Below, piece by piece: positions 26,575-36,091 of a DNA stretch of 64,000 bases. The DNA is from Thalassotalea sp. 273M-4. GTDB lineage: Bacteria; Pseudomonadota; Gammaproteobacteria; Enterobacterales; Alteromonadaceae. The notes beneath the pieces were generated by a model. That model saw only the letters and a list, made by a program, of their open reading frames with translations, was not told the origin of the DNA and did not search any database. Numbering within the stretch: the first letter of the stretch is position 1; the number at the start of each line of letters is the position of its first letter. A program made the position numbers and the translations under genes. Where the stretch lies: contig NZ_CP166961.1 in the NCBI RefSeq assembly GCF_041410465.1, positions 744,001-808,000 on the forward strand, written 5' to 3'.

Positions 26575-29229
26575 ATGTATAGCAATAACAAACTTACTAA
26601 TGCAGTTCGTTTAGCACTATTAGTTGGTGCAACTGCAGGCGTATCAAATGTTGCGTTCGCAGAAGAAAAAGTGTCTAAAGTTGAACGAATCGAAGTAACT
26701 GGTTCACGTATCAAGCAAGTTGATTTAGAAAACAGTTCCCCTGTAACGGTTATTTCAGCTGTAGACATGGAAATGTCAGGTCTAACAACCGTTGGTGACG
26801 TTTTAAATAACATGTCATCAAACTCATTTGGTTCGTGGAAAGGTGTTTCTGGTTACGGTTCAGGTGCTTCAGCTTCTTCTAGCATTAACCTTCGTGGCCT
26901 AGGTTCTGATGCTACTCTAGTATTACTAGATGGTCGTCGTATGCCAGGTGATAGCTCTTCATCAGGTGCTTCTGCTGATACATCTCTTATCCCAATGTCA
27001 ATTGTCGAGCGTATTGAAGTATTACGTGATGGCGCTTCAGCTGTTTACGGTTCTTCAGCGGTAGCTGGCGTAATTAACATTATCACTAAAAAAGACTTTG
27101 ATGGTGTTAATGTTAAGTATGAAACAGAACAACCAAGCGTAGAAGGCGGTGATACGTCTCGTTTCTCATTAAGCACAGGTTTTACTTCAGAGAAAGGTAA
27201 TATTGTATTTACCTTTGAACACGCTGAATCTGATGCTATTTTTGACCGTGAATTGTGGCCAGTATGGGATACTGATGTGTACGGTGGGTACAGTACATTT
27301 AGCCCAGTACCAAACTACAAAATCAATGGTAAAGGCAGTTATAAGACTAATTCTGAACTTTGTGCGCAAACTGCAAATGTAATCGATTTTACTGACGGTG
27401 AAGACAACGGTTACTGTGGTTACAACTACGGTGCTGTGACAAAATTCTACCCAGATTCAAACAAGAACTCATTCTTTACTAACTTTAACTATGAGTTAAC
27501 CGATTCTGTAACCTTTAAAGGTCGTGCGATGGCGAGCTTAAACGAGACTGATGCTCGTTACGCTGGTACTCCGGTATCAACGACTAAAATTTGGATGGAT
27601 GCAGACAACCCATACAACCCAGAAGGCGAAGACTTACAAGTACGTATGCGTTCAGAGTTTGTTGGCGCTCGTGATACCAAAACCGAAGTGACAACAACGG
27701 ATATCGTACTAGGTTTCGAAGGTCAACTAGACATCGCTGACGGGATTGATTGGGAAGCTAACTACCAAAACAGTATCTCTAAAACCAATTCATTTGGCCG
27801 TAACCTAGTGAACGACGTTGCTCTACAAGCAACAATTGACTCTGGCGAGTATGATTTATTCAATACCTCGGGCATGAGCTACGCTGACTGGGAAACTCAC
27901 ATGACGGACTTTTTCCAACAAGCGCGTCACACCGGTAACTATGAAGGTCGTTACGAAAGTGAGCAAGTAGATGTATTAGCATCAACATCTTTATACGATA
28001 ACTACGGTTTTACAGTAGCTGCTGTTGCAGGTGTTGAATTTGAGCAAATTACATTTAGCCAAATCTCAGATCCTGAAGCGGCTAATGGTTTCATCTCTGG
28101 TGGTTCAGGTGGCGATGACGTAGATGCTACTCGTGACCGTACTGCAGCATATGTAGAAGTACAGGCTGCTATGCCATACAACATCGACGTGAGCGCGGCT
28201 GCACGTTACGAAGAATACTCACAAGAAGGTTTAACAAACCTTGGTGTTTCTAAGTCTACTTTTGATAAAGTTATTCCAAAAGTTGGTATTACTTGGAGAC
28301 CTATGGATGAGCTTTTAGTTCGTGGTTCTTGGGGTGAGTCTTTCCGCGCGCCAAACATGGGTGAAATGTTCTCTTCTTACGCGTTATCTTTTAACGACGT
28401 ACGTGACACCACTTGGTGTAATGCCAACCCAGGTCAATACACCGACAGCTACTGTTCAGATAAAGGTGAGCAAGTTGCTACATGGTTTGGTGGTAACGCT
28501 AACCTAGGTGAAGAGTCTGGTGAGTCAATGACATTTGGTTTCGTTTGGAACATTCTTGATAACCTATCTGTTGAAGCTACCTACTACGATATCTCTTATG
28601 AAGATCGTATTGACAGCGTAGATGTCGATGAGCTTTTACGTATTGAAAAAGAAGAAGGTGGTTTAAACTCAACTCCTGATTCAATCGTTCGTTTACCAAA
28701 TGGTCAAATCGACAGCATCTTTACTGGTTACATCAACAAAGCCTCTTTAGCAACTGATGGTATCGATTTAACGAGTCGTTACAGCCAAGAAACCTCTATT
28801 GGTGACTTTGGTGTTACATTCAACTATTCATACGTTATGTCGTTTGAAGAGAAAGTTGATGCCGACTCAGAAGCATTCGATTCTGCCGGTCTACAAGACT
28901 TCCCAGATATGAAAGCTGACATTGCATTGACTTGGACATACGCTGATTACACCGTTTCTTGGAATACCTTCTATGTAGCGGCTCAAGACTCTGGTAACGA
29001 AGAGTGGGGCGTAACTTACTTAGCAGACATCCCATCATACGTTAAGCACAATGCTCAATTATCTTGGATTGCCCCAACAGAGACAAAAGTTACATTTGGT
29101 GTGAACAACGTAACTGACACTGAAGCACCAACATGGTACGACGGTTTCCGTGACTACCGTGACGTTTCATGGTCACTATACGACTTAACAGGTCGTTCAA
29201 TGTACTTACGTGTTGACCAGTCATTCTAA
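26575..29229 (+). CDS. TonB-dependent outer membrane receptor
   Basis: This 884-residue receptor has a Sec signal peptide cleaved after AFA (residues 27-29), then a VERIEVTGSRI segment before the plug domain (LRGLGSDATLVLLDGRR, DGASAVYGSSAVAGVINIIT). A long beta-barrel ends in the outer-membrane C-terminal Phe (VDQSF). The N-terminus MYSNNKLTNAVRLAL is shared with the second receptor. Such receptors import large substrates (siderophores, glycans, peptides, vitamins) using TonB energy. Nothing in the flanks gives the substrate; there is no SusD-like or glycoside hydrolase partner. A terminator follows, so it is a single-gene unit. Confidence 0.94.
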   Translation: MYSNNKLTNAVRLALLVGATAGVSNVAFAEEKVSKVERIEVTGSRIKQVDLENSSPVTVISAVDMEMSGLTTVGDVLNNMSSNSFGSWKGVSGYGSGASASSSINLRGLGSDATLVLLDGRRMPGDSSSSGASADTSLIPMSIVERIEVLRDGASAVYGSSAVAGVINIITKKDFDGVNVKYETEQPSVEGGDTSRFSLSTGFTSEKGNIVFTFEHAESDAIFDRELWPVWDTDVYGGYSTFSPVPNYKINGKGSYKTNSELCAQTANVIDFTDGEDNGYCGYNYGAVTKFYPDSNKNSFFTNFNYELTDSVTFKGRAMASLNETDARYAGTPVSTTKIWMDADNPYNPEGEDLQVRMRSEFVGARDTKTEVTTTDIVLGFEGQLDIADGIDWEANYQNSISKTNSFGRNLVNDVALQATIDSGEYDLFNTSGMSYADWETHMTDFFQQARHTGNYEGRYESEQVDVLASTSLYDNYGFTVAAVAGVEFEQITFSQISDPEAANGFISGGSGGDDVDATRDRTAAYVEVQAAMPYNIDVSAAARYEEYSQEGLTNLGVSKSTFDKVIPKVGITWRPMDELLVRGSWGESFRAPNMGEMFSSYALSFNDVRDTTWCNANPGQYTDSYCSDKGEQVATWFGGNANLGEESGESMTFGFVWNILDNLSVEATYYDISYEDRIDSVDVDELLRIEKEEGGLNSTPDSIVRLPNGQIDSIFTGYINKASLATDGIDLTSRYSQETSIGDFGVTFNYSYVMSFEEKVDADSEAFDSAGLQDFPDMKADIALTWTYADYTVSWNTFYVAAQDSGNEEWGVTYLADIPSYVKHNAQLSWIAPTETKVTFGVNNVTDTEAPTWYDGFRDYRDVSWSLYDLTGRSMYLRVDQSF

Positions 29230-29255
29230 TTGACGTCTTAGTTAACTAACTGATT

Positions 29256-29289
29256 AAAGCCCTGCTTAAATAGCAGGGCTTTTTTTTTA
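29256..29289 (+). terminator. Rho-independent terminator after first receptor gene
   Basis: A perfect 10-bp stem (AAAGCCCTGC / GCAGGGCTTT) with a 7-base loop is followed by a T-run. Confidence 0.95.
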
Positions 29290-29708
29290 GCTATTTTTAG
29301 CTGTTATATCGGTTTGGACATCGCAAAAGTTAATAGGACCTAAATTTTAATTTTTGAGCTTTAGCTCGCACTAGTGTACGGTTTTTATTCAATTTTTATA
29401 AAAATAAAAAAAACATCGAGACTATTTACTGTTGCGGTTCTCAGCCCTTTTTTGTTTGTTTTACTATGTTTTTTACGGTTTTTCTTTGTTTTTATTCATT
29501 AAAACTGAATTAATATTCATTCGTGTTGTTTATGTTACCTTATGTTAATGTATTTGTTGGTAAAAAGTTAAATATTTATTGTTGACCTGTGACGTAAGTT
29601 GGTTCTATTATTGTGCTGAAGTAGAGTTTTAAAACTTAACTTAATACAAAGCAACATAGCTTTGATATTTAACAAAAGAATCACTGTATTGTGGTCCAGG
29701 GAGTAAAC
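29290..29708. other. Intergenic region between the two receptor genes
   Basis: This 419-base, strongly AT-rich gap has no credible gene. The promoter at 29582-29611 and the leader of the second receptor are its only recognised contents. Confidence 0.5.
29582..29611 (+). promoter_or_regulatory. Sigma-70 promoter of second TonB-dependent receptor gene
   Basis: TTGACC, an 18-base spacer and TATTAT. It matches the first receptor promoter in -35 sequence, flank and spacing. Confidence 0.65.
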
Positions 29709-32525
29709 ATGTATAGCAAAAATAGACTTGCCAAAGCAGTTCGTTTGGCTATGGTCTTCGGTGCAAGTGCAACTGCGGCACTTTCATCTTCAGCGTATGC
29801 CGAAGAAGAAGCATCGGTTGATCAGGTAGAACGTATTGAAGTAACCGGTTCGCGCATCAAACGTGCGGATATGGAAGGCGCAAACCCAATTCAGGTTATT
29901 ACAAGGGAAGACCTTGTAAATACCGGTATCACCAACATGGGTGATATTCTTCAAGAAATACCATCCGTTGCTGGTGCAGCGACCAACACCGCGATTAACA
30001 ACGGTGGTTCTGGTGCCGTTCGTGTATCATTACGTGGTCTAGGTTCTCCGCGTACCTTGGTATTATTAAATGGCCGTCGTATGGTGGCTTCAGGTACAGG
30101 TGCTAACAGCTCTGTCGACCTAAGTACAATACCAACCGCTATTGTAAAACGCGTTGAAGTATTAAAAGATGGTGCTTCTGCTATTTATGGTTCAGATGCG
30201 ATTGGTGGTGTTGTTAACATCATCACTCGAGATGACTTTGAAGGCTTCGAATTTAACGCTGGTTATGATGTTGGTACCCAAGAGTGGGATGGCGACACCA
30301 AGAACATGGATCTAACCATCGGTTTCTCAAACGAAAAAGGCCATGCTGTTGTTAACGCTTACTACGTACAACAAAAAGCACAATGGTCTGGCGATCGTGA
30401 TTGGTCTGCTTTTGAGTTTGACTTAGATCCTGAAACCCTAGAGTTTTCAAAAGGTGGTTCTTCGGCTCCACCATGGGGTCGTTACAATGGTATTGACGGC
30501 GCTGACGGTTGTTCTTCTTTCACTCACGGTGCCGGCAGTGGTCCAGGTCAATCTGATCCTACAGACTTTACCAGTCCAACTGGCTATGAGTGTTGGGATT
30601 GGGATGTTGACACATACAACTATGCACCTGCAAACTACCACTTAACACCACAAGAGCGTTACGGTTTATTTGCTTCTGGTTCATACGAAATCAACGAAGC
30701 AGCTCGTGTGTTCACCGAATTAAGCTTTAACCGTCGTACTTCAGACACTAAGCTTGCACCATTACCATTAGCGCCATTAGCGTTCTTTGGTTGGACTGAT
30801 GCAACGTACTCTAAAGATAACTACTATAACCAAATCTTAGGGCCAAAAGATAAAGATGGTAACACCGTTGATATCGCTGATTGGCGCCGTCGTATGGTTG
30901 AAACCGGTGGTCGTGATTCGACATTCCGTGTTGAAACTGTTCGTGCAATGTTTGGTATTGATGGTGAATTACCAAACGGTTGGGGTTATGAAATTTCATA
31001 CATCTTCGGTCGTAATGATGCTGCAACACGTGGTGCAGGTGGTGTAAACTTTGAGAAAGTGTCAATGGCTGTAGGCCCATCTTTCTTAGACGAAACCACG
31101 GGTGAAGTTGTTTGTGGTACTGCAGAGAACCCAATTCTTGATTGTACATCCCTAAACGTATTCGGTATTCCTTTTACCGATACGGGTGTACAAGAAGATA
31201 TGTTAGATTACATCACTTTTGAAGCGCATGACTTTGGTTCAAATGAGCAGCAAGTGCTTTCTGCAAGCATCTTTGGTGACGCATTTGAATTACCAGCAGG
31301 TACCGTAGGTTTTGCTGCTGGTATCGAGCACCGTGAAGAAAAAGGTGATGATTACCCTGACGCATTAATCGCACTTGGTATTACCTCAGGTTCATCACGT
31401 ACGTCTACTGTTGGTTCTTACTCAGTTGACGAAGTGTTCTTAGAAACCAATGTACCATTACTTAACGGCGTAACAGGCGCTGAGTCTTTAGAGTTAGATG
31501 CGGCTATTCGTTACTCTGATTACGATACCTTTGGTTCGACTACAAACCATAAGTTTGGTATTCGTTGGGTTCCATTTGAAGGCTTTGTCGTACGTAGTAC
31601 TATTTCAGAAGCATTTAGAGCTCCATCAACATCGGACTTGTTCGCCGGTGCATCTGATAACAGCCCTGAAGTTGCTGACCCTTGTGCGACCAACCCAACT
31701 CAATTCTGTATCGCAGACGGCGTTCCTGCTGGCGGATTTGAGCCAATTGGTGACCAGTTATCATCAACTCGTGGTGGTAGCGACGATGTACAACCAGAAG
31801 AAGCTGATATCTTTACCGTTGGTTTAGTGTACAGTGCAAGCTGGTTAGAAGGTTTATCATTTACCGTTGATTACTGGGATATTGAAGTGGATAACGCTAT
31901 CAGTACTCTAGGTGAGCAGTTAATCCTTGATAGCTGTGCGCAATCAGGTTTGTACTGTGACAAGATCACTCGTTTCACCAGTGGTCCTCTTGCCGGTAAC
32001 TCAAGTGACATCGATGACCGTACAACCAACGTTGGTGGTGTAGAATCATCAGGTTATGACTTCAACGCAAGATACACAACGGAAATCGAATGGGGTCAAT
32101 TAAGCTTAAACTTGGATTCTACATACTACGATACGTATGACATTACCCAAGCTGACGGCTCTGTCATTGAAAACGCAGGTTGGTTCTACCGTAACTCTGG
32201 TGACGGTAACTTCCCTGAGTGGAAGACGAACTTTGATGCGCGTTTACAAGCAGATGATTGGGCTCTAGGTTGGGCAGTTCGTTACATCGGTGAAGTAAAT
32301 GAGCCGTTTGCGGATGAAGATGAAAAACGTACAATTGATTCTCAATGGATCCACGACGTACGCTTTACATACTACTTCGATAACATTACAACCACTGTCG
32401 GCTTTGACAACGTGTTTGATGAAGATCCACCGTTTGCGAACACTGGCTTCAACGATAACACAGACCCTCGTACATACAACACAACGGGTCGTCATGTATA
32501 CGCTACTGTAGGTGTATCATTCTAG
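29709..32525 (+). CDS. TonB-dependent outer membrane receptor
   Basis: This 938-residue receptor is paralogous to the one upstream. The signal peptide ends AYA (29-31), VERIEVTGSRIKRADMEG leads into the plug (VSLRGLGSPRTLVLLNGRR, DGASAIYGSDAIGGVVNIIT), and the barrel ends in VGVSF. Several extracellular loops carry spaced cysteines that could form disulfides. I place the start at the ATG at 29709 because GGGAG lies 6 bases before it and the peptide MYSKNRLAKAVRLAM matches the paralogue; an upstream GTG at 29691 lies before the ribosome site. The substrate is unknown. It ends at a strong terminator. Confidence 0.94.
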   Translation: MYSKNRLAKAVRLAMVFGASATAALSSSAYAEEEASVDQVERIEVTGSRIKRADMEGANPIQVITREDLVNTGITNMGDILQEIPSVAGAATNTAINNGGSGAVRVSLRGLGSPRTLVLLNGRRMVASGTGANSSVDLSTIPTAIVKRVEVLKDGASAIYGSDAIGGVVNIITRDDFEGFEFNAGYDVGTQEWDGDTKNMDLTIGFSNEKGHAVVNAYYVQQKAQWSGDRDWSAFEFDLDPETLEFSKGGSSAPPWGRYNGIDGADGCSSFTHGAGSGPGQSDPTDFTSPTGYECWDWDVDTYNYAPANYHLTPQERYGLFASGSYEINEAARVFTELSFNRRTSDTKLAPLPLAPLAFFGWTDATYSKDNYYNQILGPKDKDGNTVDIADWRRRMVETGGRDSTFRVETVRAMFGIDGELPNGWGYEISYIFGRNDAATRGAGGVNFEKVSMAVGPSFLDETTGEVVCGTAENPILDCTSLNVFGIPFTDTGVQEDMLDYITFEAHDFGSNEQQVLSASIFGDAFELPAGTVGFAAGIEHREEKGDDYPDALIALGITSGSSRTSTVGSYSVDEVFLETNVPLLNGVTGAESLELDAAIRYSDYDTFGSTTNHKFGIRWVPFEGFVVRSTISEAFRAPSTSDLFAGASDNSPEVADPCATNPTQFCIADGVPAGGFEPIGDQLSSTRGGSDDVQPEEADIFTVGLVYSASWLEGLSFTVDYWDIEVDNAISTLGEQLILDSCAQSGLYCDKITRFTSGPLAGNSSDIDDRTTNVGGVESSGYDFNARYTTEIEWGQLSLNLDSTYYDTYDITQADGSVIENAGWFYRNSGDGNFPEWKTNFDARLQADDWALGWAVRYIGEVNEPFADEDEKRTIDSQWIHDVRFTYYFDNITTTVGFDNVFDEDPPFANTGFNDNTDPRTYNTTGRHVYATVGVSF

Positions 32526-32594
32526 GGTAGAAAAACCCATTAGTTTAAATGTAATGAGGCTATGAATTAGCTCTTAAATAAATTTAACTAACGC

Positions 32595-32628
32595 TAAAAA
32601 ACCAGCTGCTTGCAGCTGGTTTTTTTTA
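32595..32628 (+). terminator. Rho-independent terminator after second receptor gene
   Basis: AAAACCAGCTGC and GCAGCTGGTTTT form a stem with a tiny loop, followed by a run of T. Confidence 0.93.
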
Positions 32629-32662
32629 TTTGTGTATTTAGCGCTATCTTTCAAATCTATAA

Positions 32663-32782
32663 AGAAACATAGAAACATAGAAACATAGAAACATAGAAAC
32701 ATAGAAACATAGAAACATAGAAACATAGAAACATAGAAACATAGAAACACAGAAAGAAATATAGAAAGGTAGAAAGATAGAA
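32663..32782. repeat. 8-bp tandem repeat tract (AGAAACAT)
   Basis: Ten perfect head-to-tail copies of AGAAACAT occupy 32663-32742, followed by one copy with a single change and several decayed AGAAAGRT-like copies to about 32782. The tract lies in the 440-base gap between the receptor terminator and a small lipoprotein gene. On the plus strand TAG recurs in all frames; on the minus strand all three frames stay open through the repeat, but no gene there has a credible start and length. Eight-base units are prone to slippage, so copy number may vary between strains. Confidence 0.95.
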
Positions 32783-32965
32783 AAATTTATCTGTGTTCAG
32801 ATGGCGCATTGATAAATGAGTCGGTATAAATACCGCGTAAGAGAAGGCATGCCCAATATGGTAAACATGGCACTTTTTTTAGCACCATGTACAAGGTGAA
32901 GGTTAACTGACTAAAAACGTGTGAGCGAAAAGAAGGACAAATAGGACTTAGTGTCATGCCCTATA

Positions 32966-33217
32966 TTACTGATTGGTTGTTGATGTTCGGCCTTTGCGGC
33001 TGGCCTCTTTCATTGCTTGTTGATTTTTTTCGCGTACTTCAGCAGCAAGCTCTTTGGTCATGCATCTTTTTTTCTTCATGTGACTACCGGTCGAAGCAAT
33101 ATGTTCACAAACCATGTCTTCATTCTTGGCAATACCATTATATTTCTCATGCTCTGACTGACTTGGGGCACAGCCAGTAATAATACTGACTATACTTATG
33201 ATTATAAGTGGTTTCAT
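32966..33217 (-). CDS. Small cysteine-containing lipoprotein, unknown function
   Basis: This 83-residue protein has a lipoprotein signal with lipobox ITGC (Cys16). The mature part is short and basic and has two cysteines set 15 residues apart in the pattern VCEHIASTGSHMKKKRC. Short proteins with a C...TGS...KxC pattern are widespread and uncharacterised in gammaproteobacteria. I start at the ATG at 33217, which has a GGGAAGAG ribosome site; a longer frame from 33286 would add 23 residues before the signal. It may form a disulfide in the periplasm. The function is unknown. Confidence 0.7.
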   Translation of the reverse strand: MKPLIIISIVSIITGCAPSQSEHEKYNGIAKNEDMVCEHIASTGSHMKKKRCMTKELAAEVREKNQQAMKEASRKGRTSTTNQ

Positions 33218-33953
33218 TAATCTCTTCCCTTTGGTTGAATAATAGACAACCCCAGTATGTTGGATGTACAGCGGATTGTAAACCATAGATTCTGTTTGCT
33301 ATGGATCAAGTCAATGGTTAGCGTTTACAGTAAACTAGCCAAGAGTTTTACAAGAAAGCATTCACCGGCTCGAAATACACCGATTAAATGACGCTTTGGT
33401 CATCAACTAGAGTGCTTTAATCGTTTCGTACACTTACCGTTATATAGCGCGGAACATTGCCGATGATTGATTGTCAAAAGGAGGGTGGTTTAACCTAGTA
33501 AATTAGCGGGTAATGTCACAAGCTAATTTGTACAACATATTTGAGTTTCATATTTTAATAGACAGCGGATCTGAATCAGCCATCTTTACAGAAATAAATC
33601 TTGGCTAAATGTGGGTATTTTTTTGGCTAGATGTAAACTAATTGTTAAAGGTGCGTGTAAACTGCTCGTTTATCGCTGTGTTTTTGTTCGATGTGCTAAT
33701 ATCTAGTAAAATATTTGACTTTAATCTGTAGCTATTGTTTTATATACAGCTGTATTTTTACGAAAATCGATTAAAAATGACGAATTCTCGCAGTCTTTTT
33801 AGTCAATTAGTCTAAAAGACAGTAAATTTAATTTTTTATGAGCAACAAGTTAAAGCTAAGCCTTTTATTTTGATGTTTAAATAAATTCAGGACCACGAGT
33901 TTTCAAAAATGGAAACTTGCTGGAAAAAGTTAAATAGCAATTGGTTGGGAACT
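33218..33953. other. Long intergenic region upstream of the TonB2 operon
   Basis: This 736-base gap has no credible gene. A possible sigma-70 promoter for the TonB2 operon is TTGACT at 33715-33720 with a TTTATA/TATATA segment at 33739-33746; the spacing is slightly long. I see no Fur-box-like palindrome, although related Vibrio TonB2 operons can be iron-regulated. An unrecognised small RNA is possible given the size. Confidence 0.4.
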
Positions 33954-34736
33954 ATGTCCAAAATAAGCAAGAAAAGCCTAATCGCTTCGTCGATTATTGG
34001 CGCCTTAGCTCTGGCAGGCAGCAATATTGCTTCTGCAAGCAGCCTAAAAGAACTTCAACAAGCGGAAGCTACCATCGTTAAAGCTTCAGTGAAGTCACAA
34101 CAGAAAATCAACAGTCTTTATGAACAATCTCAGGAATTACTTGCTGAGTACCGTACAGTTGTTGACGAAACTGAAAACCTTAAAGTTTATAATGACCACG
34201 TACAGCGTTTGGTTAACGACCAACAAGCAGGTATCGATTCATTAGAGCGTCAAATCAGCACGATTGCGGAAACTAAGAAAGGTGTTGTTCCTTTAATGTA
34301 CCAAATGATTGATGCATTAGAGCAATTCATTGCCTTAGACGTTCCAGTTAACGTTAAAGACCGTGAAGAGCGTCTTGAGCGCCTTAAAGATGTTATGTCT
34401 CGTCAAGGTATCTCAGTAGCTGAACAATTCCGTCTAGTACTTGAAGCGTACGAAATTGAAGCCGACTACGGTTCAATGTTCTCTGCTTACCAAGGTGAGC
34501 TAGACTTCGAAGGTCAAACTATCACTGTTGACTTCGCGCACCTAGGTCGTACTGTTCTAGTGGCACAGTCTTTAGACTTGAAAAACGCTTGGATTTACGA
34601 TCACAGCGATCGTACTTGGAAAGCGTTGGGCGATGAATTCTTAAGCCCAATCACTAAAACAATCCGTATGGCGCGTAAACAAACTGCTCCTGATTTGATT
34701 AAATTACCAGTATACGCAGTGGGGGCTGGTCAATAA
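33954..34736 (+). CDS. DUF3450 periplasmic coiled-coil protein of TonB2 cluster
   Basis: This 260-residue protein has a signal peptide cleaved near ASA (residues 27-29) and a long coiled coil (about 30-105). A globular end carries the DUF3450 blocks LMYQMIDALEQFIALDVPV and LDLKNAWIYDHSDRTW. Homologues begin the TonB2 cluster of Vibrio and many marine gammaproteobacteria (the VC1548 position), but their function is not settled. I start at the ATG at 33954, which is preceded by GGGAAC. Its stop overlaps the next start as TAATG, and the following three genes are just as tightly packed. Confidence 0.9.
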   Translation: MSKISKKSLIASSIIGALALAGSNIASASSLKELQQAEATIVKASVKSQQKINSLYEQSQELLAEYRTVVDETENLKVYNDHVQRLVNDQQAGIDSLERQISTIAETKKGVVPLMYQMIDALEQFIALDVPVNVKDREERLERLKDVMSRQGISVAEQFRLVLEAYEIEADYGSMFSAYQGELDFEGQTITVDFAHLGRTVLVAQSLDLKNAWIYDHSDRTWKALGDEFLSPITKTIRMARKQTAPDLIKLPVYAVGAGQ

Positions 34737-36091
34737 TGAAAAAATTTATTAAAAATGCAGCTATTTTTGCAACTCTAACTTTAACGGCAGGCATTTCTGT
34801 AAATGCTTCAGCTAATCAATTAGATGAGTTGCTAAAACAAATCAAAAACGATCGTGTTTCTGTTGCTAAAATCGACAAGAAACGTGAACAAGAATTCTTA
34901 TCTGAGCGTGCTGACAAGCAAGCACTTCTTAACAAAGCAAAAGCTGAGTTAAAAGCAGAGCAAGATCGCAACGATCGTTTAACTAAGCAATTCGCTGAAA
35001 ACGAAATCACTTTAACCAACAAAGAATCTGAACTAGAAAACGCCAAAGGTGACTTAGGTGAAATGTTCGGTGTTGTTCGTCGTGCTTCAGGTAACGCATA
35101 CGGTCGTATCGCGACTTCAATCGTTAGTGCACAATACCCAGGCCGTGAAGCGGTTCTTGATAAACTTGCTAACGCAAAAGAAATTCCAGTTCTTTCTGAA
35201 CTAGAAGAACTTTGGTTTGCACTTCAAACTGAGATGACTGAGTCTGGTAAAATCTCTACTTTTGAAGCAGAAGTTACTCAGTTAAACGGTTCTAAGTCAA
35301 TGGAACAAGTAACTCGTATCGGTACTTTCAACCTGATCTCTGAGCAAGGTTACTTAAACTTCAACGACGATGCTGGTCAAATTCAACCTCTAGGTAAGCA
35401 ACCTGACGGCGGTATCTTAGGTTTAGTACCTGATTACTTAGCTCAAGACGCTGGTTACTCAGCTTTATGGCTTGACCCTGCAAAAGGTCAAATCCTTAAC
35501 CTAGAAACTCAAAAAGCAACACTTGAAGACCGTTACCATCAAGGTGGTACAGTTGGTTACGTAATCACTGTAGTACTTATCATTGGTTTATTAATTGGTC
35601 TTGAGCGTATGATTTTCCTAGGCCTAATGGAAGCGAAAATCAAGAAGCAGCTTAAAAACCGTAACCAACCTAACTTAAACAACCCACTTGGTCGTATGAT
35701 TAAAGTTTATCACGACAACAAAGGTGCTGATGCTGAAACGCTTGAGCTTAAGTTAGACGAAGCTATTTTACGTGAAACGCCGAAGATCGAACGTGGTATT
35801 AACCTAATCAAAATCTTCGCTGCTGTTGCACCATTGTTAGGTCTACTAGGTACAGTTGTTGGTATGATCGGTACGTTCCAATCAATCACGCTATACGGTA
35901 CTGGTGATCCTAAGATCATGGCGGGTGACATCTCAATGGCACTTGTTACAACGGCAATGGGTCTAATCTGTGCTCTACCTCTAATCCTAGTTCACTCAAT
36001 CGTGGCTGGTCGTGGTAAGTCGGTATTCCATATTCTTGACGAGCAAAGCGCGGGTATCGTAGCTGAAATCGCCGAGCAGGAGAAACAGTAA
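34736..36091 (+). CDS. ttpC: TtpC-like MotA/TolQ/ExbB proton channel protein with long periplasmic domain
   Basis: This 451-residue protein is far longer than a standard ExbB. It has an N-terminal signal segment, a periplasmic coiled coil (about 28-100) and a further periplasmic domain to about 265. A first membrane helix follows (VGYVITVVLIIGLLIGLERM), then a C-terminal MotA/TolQ/ExbB domain (FAAVAPLLGLLGTVVGMIGTF). This is the architecture of TtpC, required with TonB2 in Vibrio. It overlaps its neighbours by TAATG at both ends. Confidence 0.92.
   Translation: MKKFIKNAAIFATLTLTAGISVNASANQLDELLKQIKNDRVSVAKIDKKREQEFLSERADKQALLNKAKAELKAEQDRNDRLTKQFAENEITLTNKESELENAKGDLGEMFGVVRRASGNAYGRIATSIVSAQYPGREAVLDKLANAKEIPVLSELEELWFALQTEMTESGKISTFEAEVTQLNGSKSMEQVTRIGTFNLISEQGYLNFNDDAGQIQPLGKQPDGGILGLVPDYLAQDAGYSALWLDPAKGQILNLETQKATLEDRYHQGGTVGYVITVVLIIGLLIGLERMIFLGLMEAKIKKQLKNRNQPNLNNPLGRMIKVYHDNKGADAETLELKLDEAILRETPKIERGINLIKIFAAVAPLLGLLGTVVGMIGTFQSITLYGTGDPKIMAGDISMALVTTAMGLICALPLILVHSIVAGRGKSVFHILDEQSAGIVAEIAEQEKQ

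Noticed and set aside
26472..26813. 113-codon minus-strand frame over the first receptor start
   Set aside because: It overlaps the promoter and signal peptide of a clear gene and has no family resemblance.
30811..31149. 112-codon minus-strand frame inside the second receptor gene
   Set aside because: His/Leu/Gln-rich antisense shadow of a well-supported receptor coding region.
32663..32782. Possible CRISPR array
   Set aside because: The 8-base units are directly adjacent without spacers, so it is a simple tandem repeat.
33218..33953. Fur box or small gene upstream of the TonB2 operon
   Set aside because: No GATAATGATAATCATTATC-like palindrome and no frame with a ribosome site were found.
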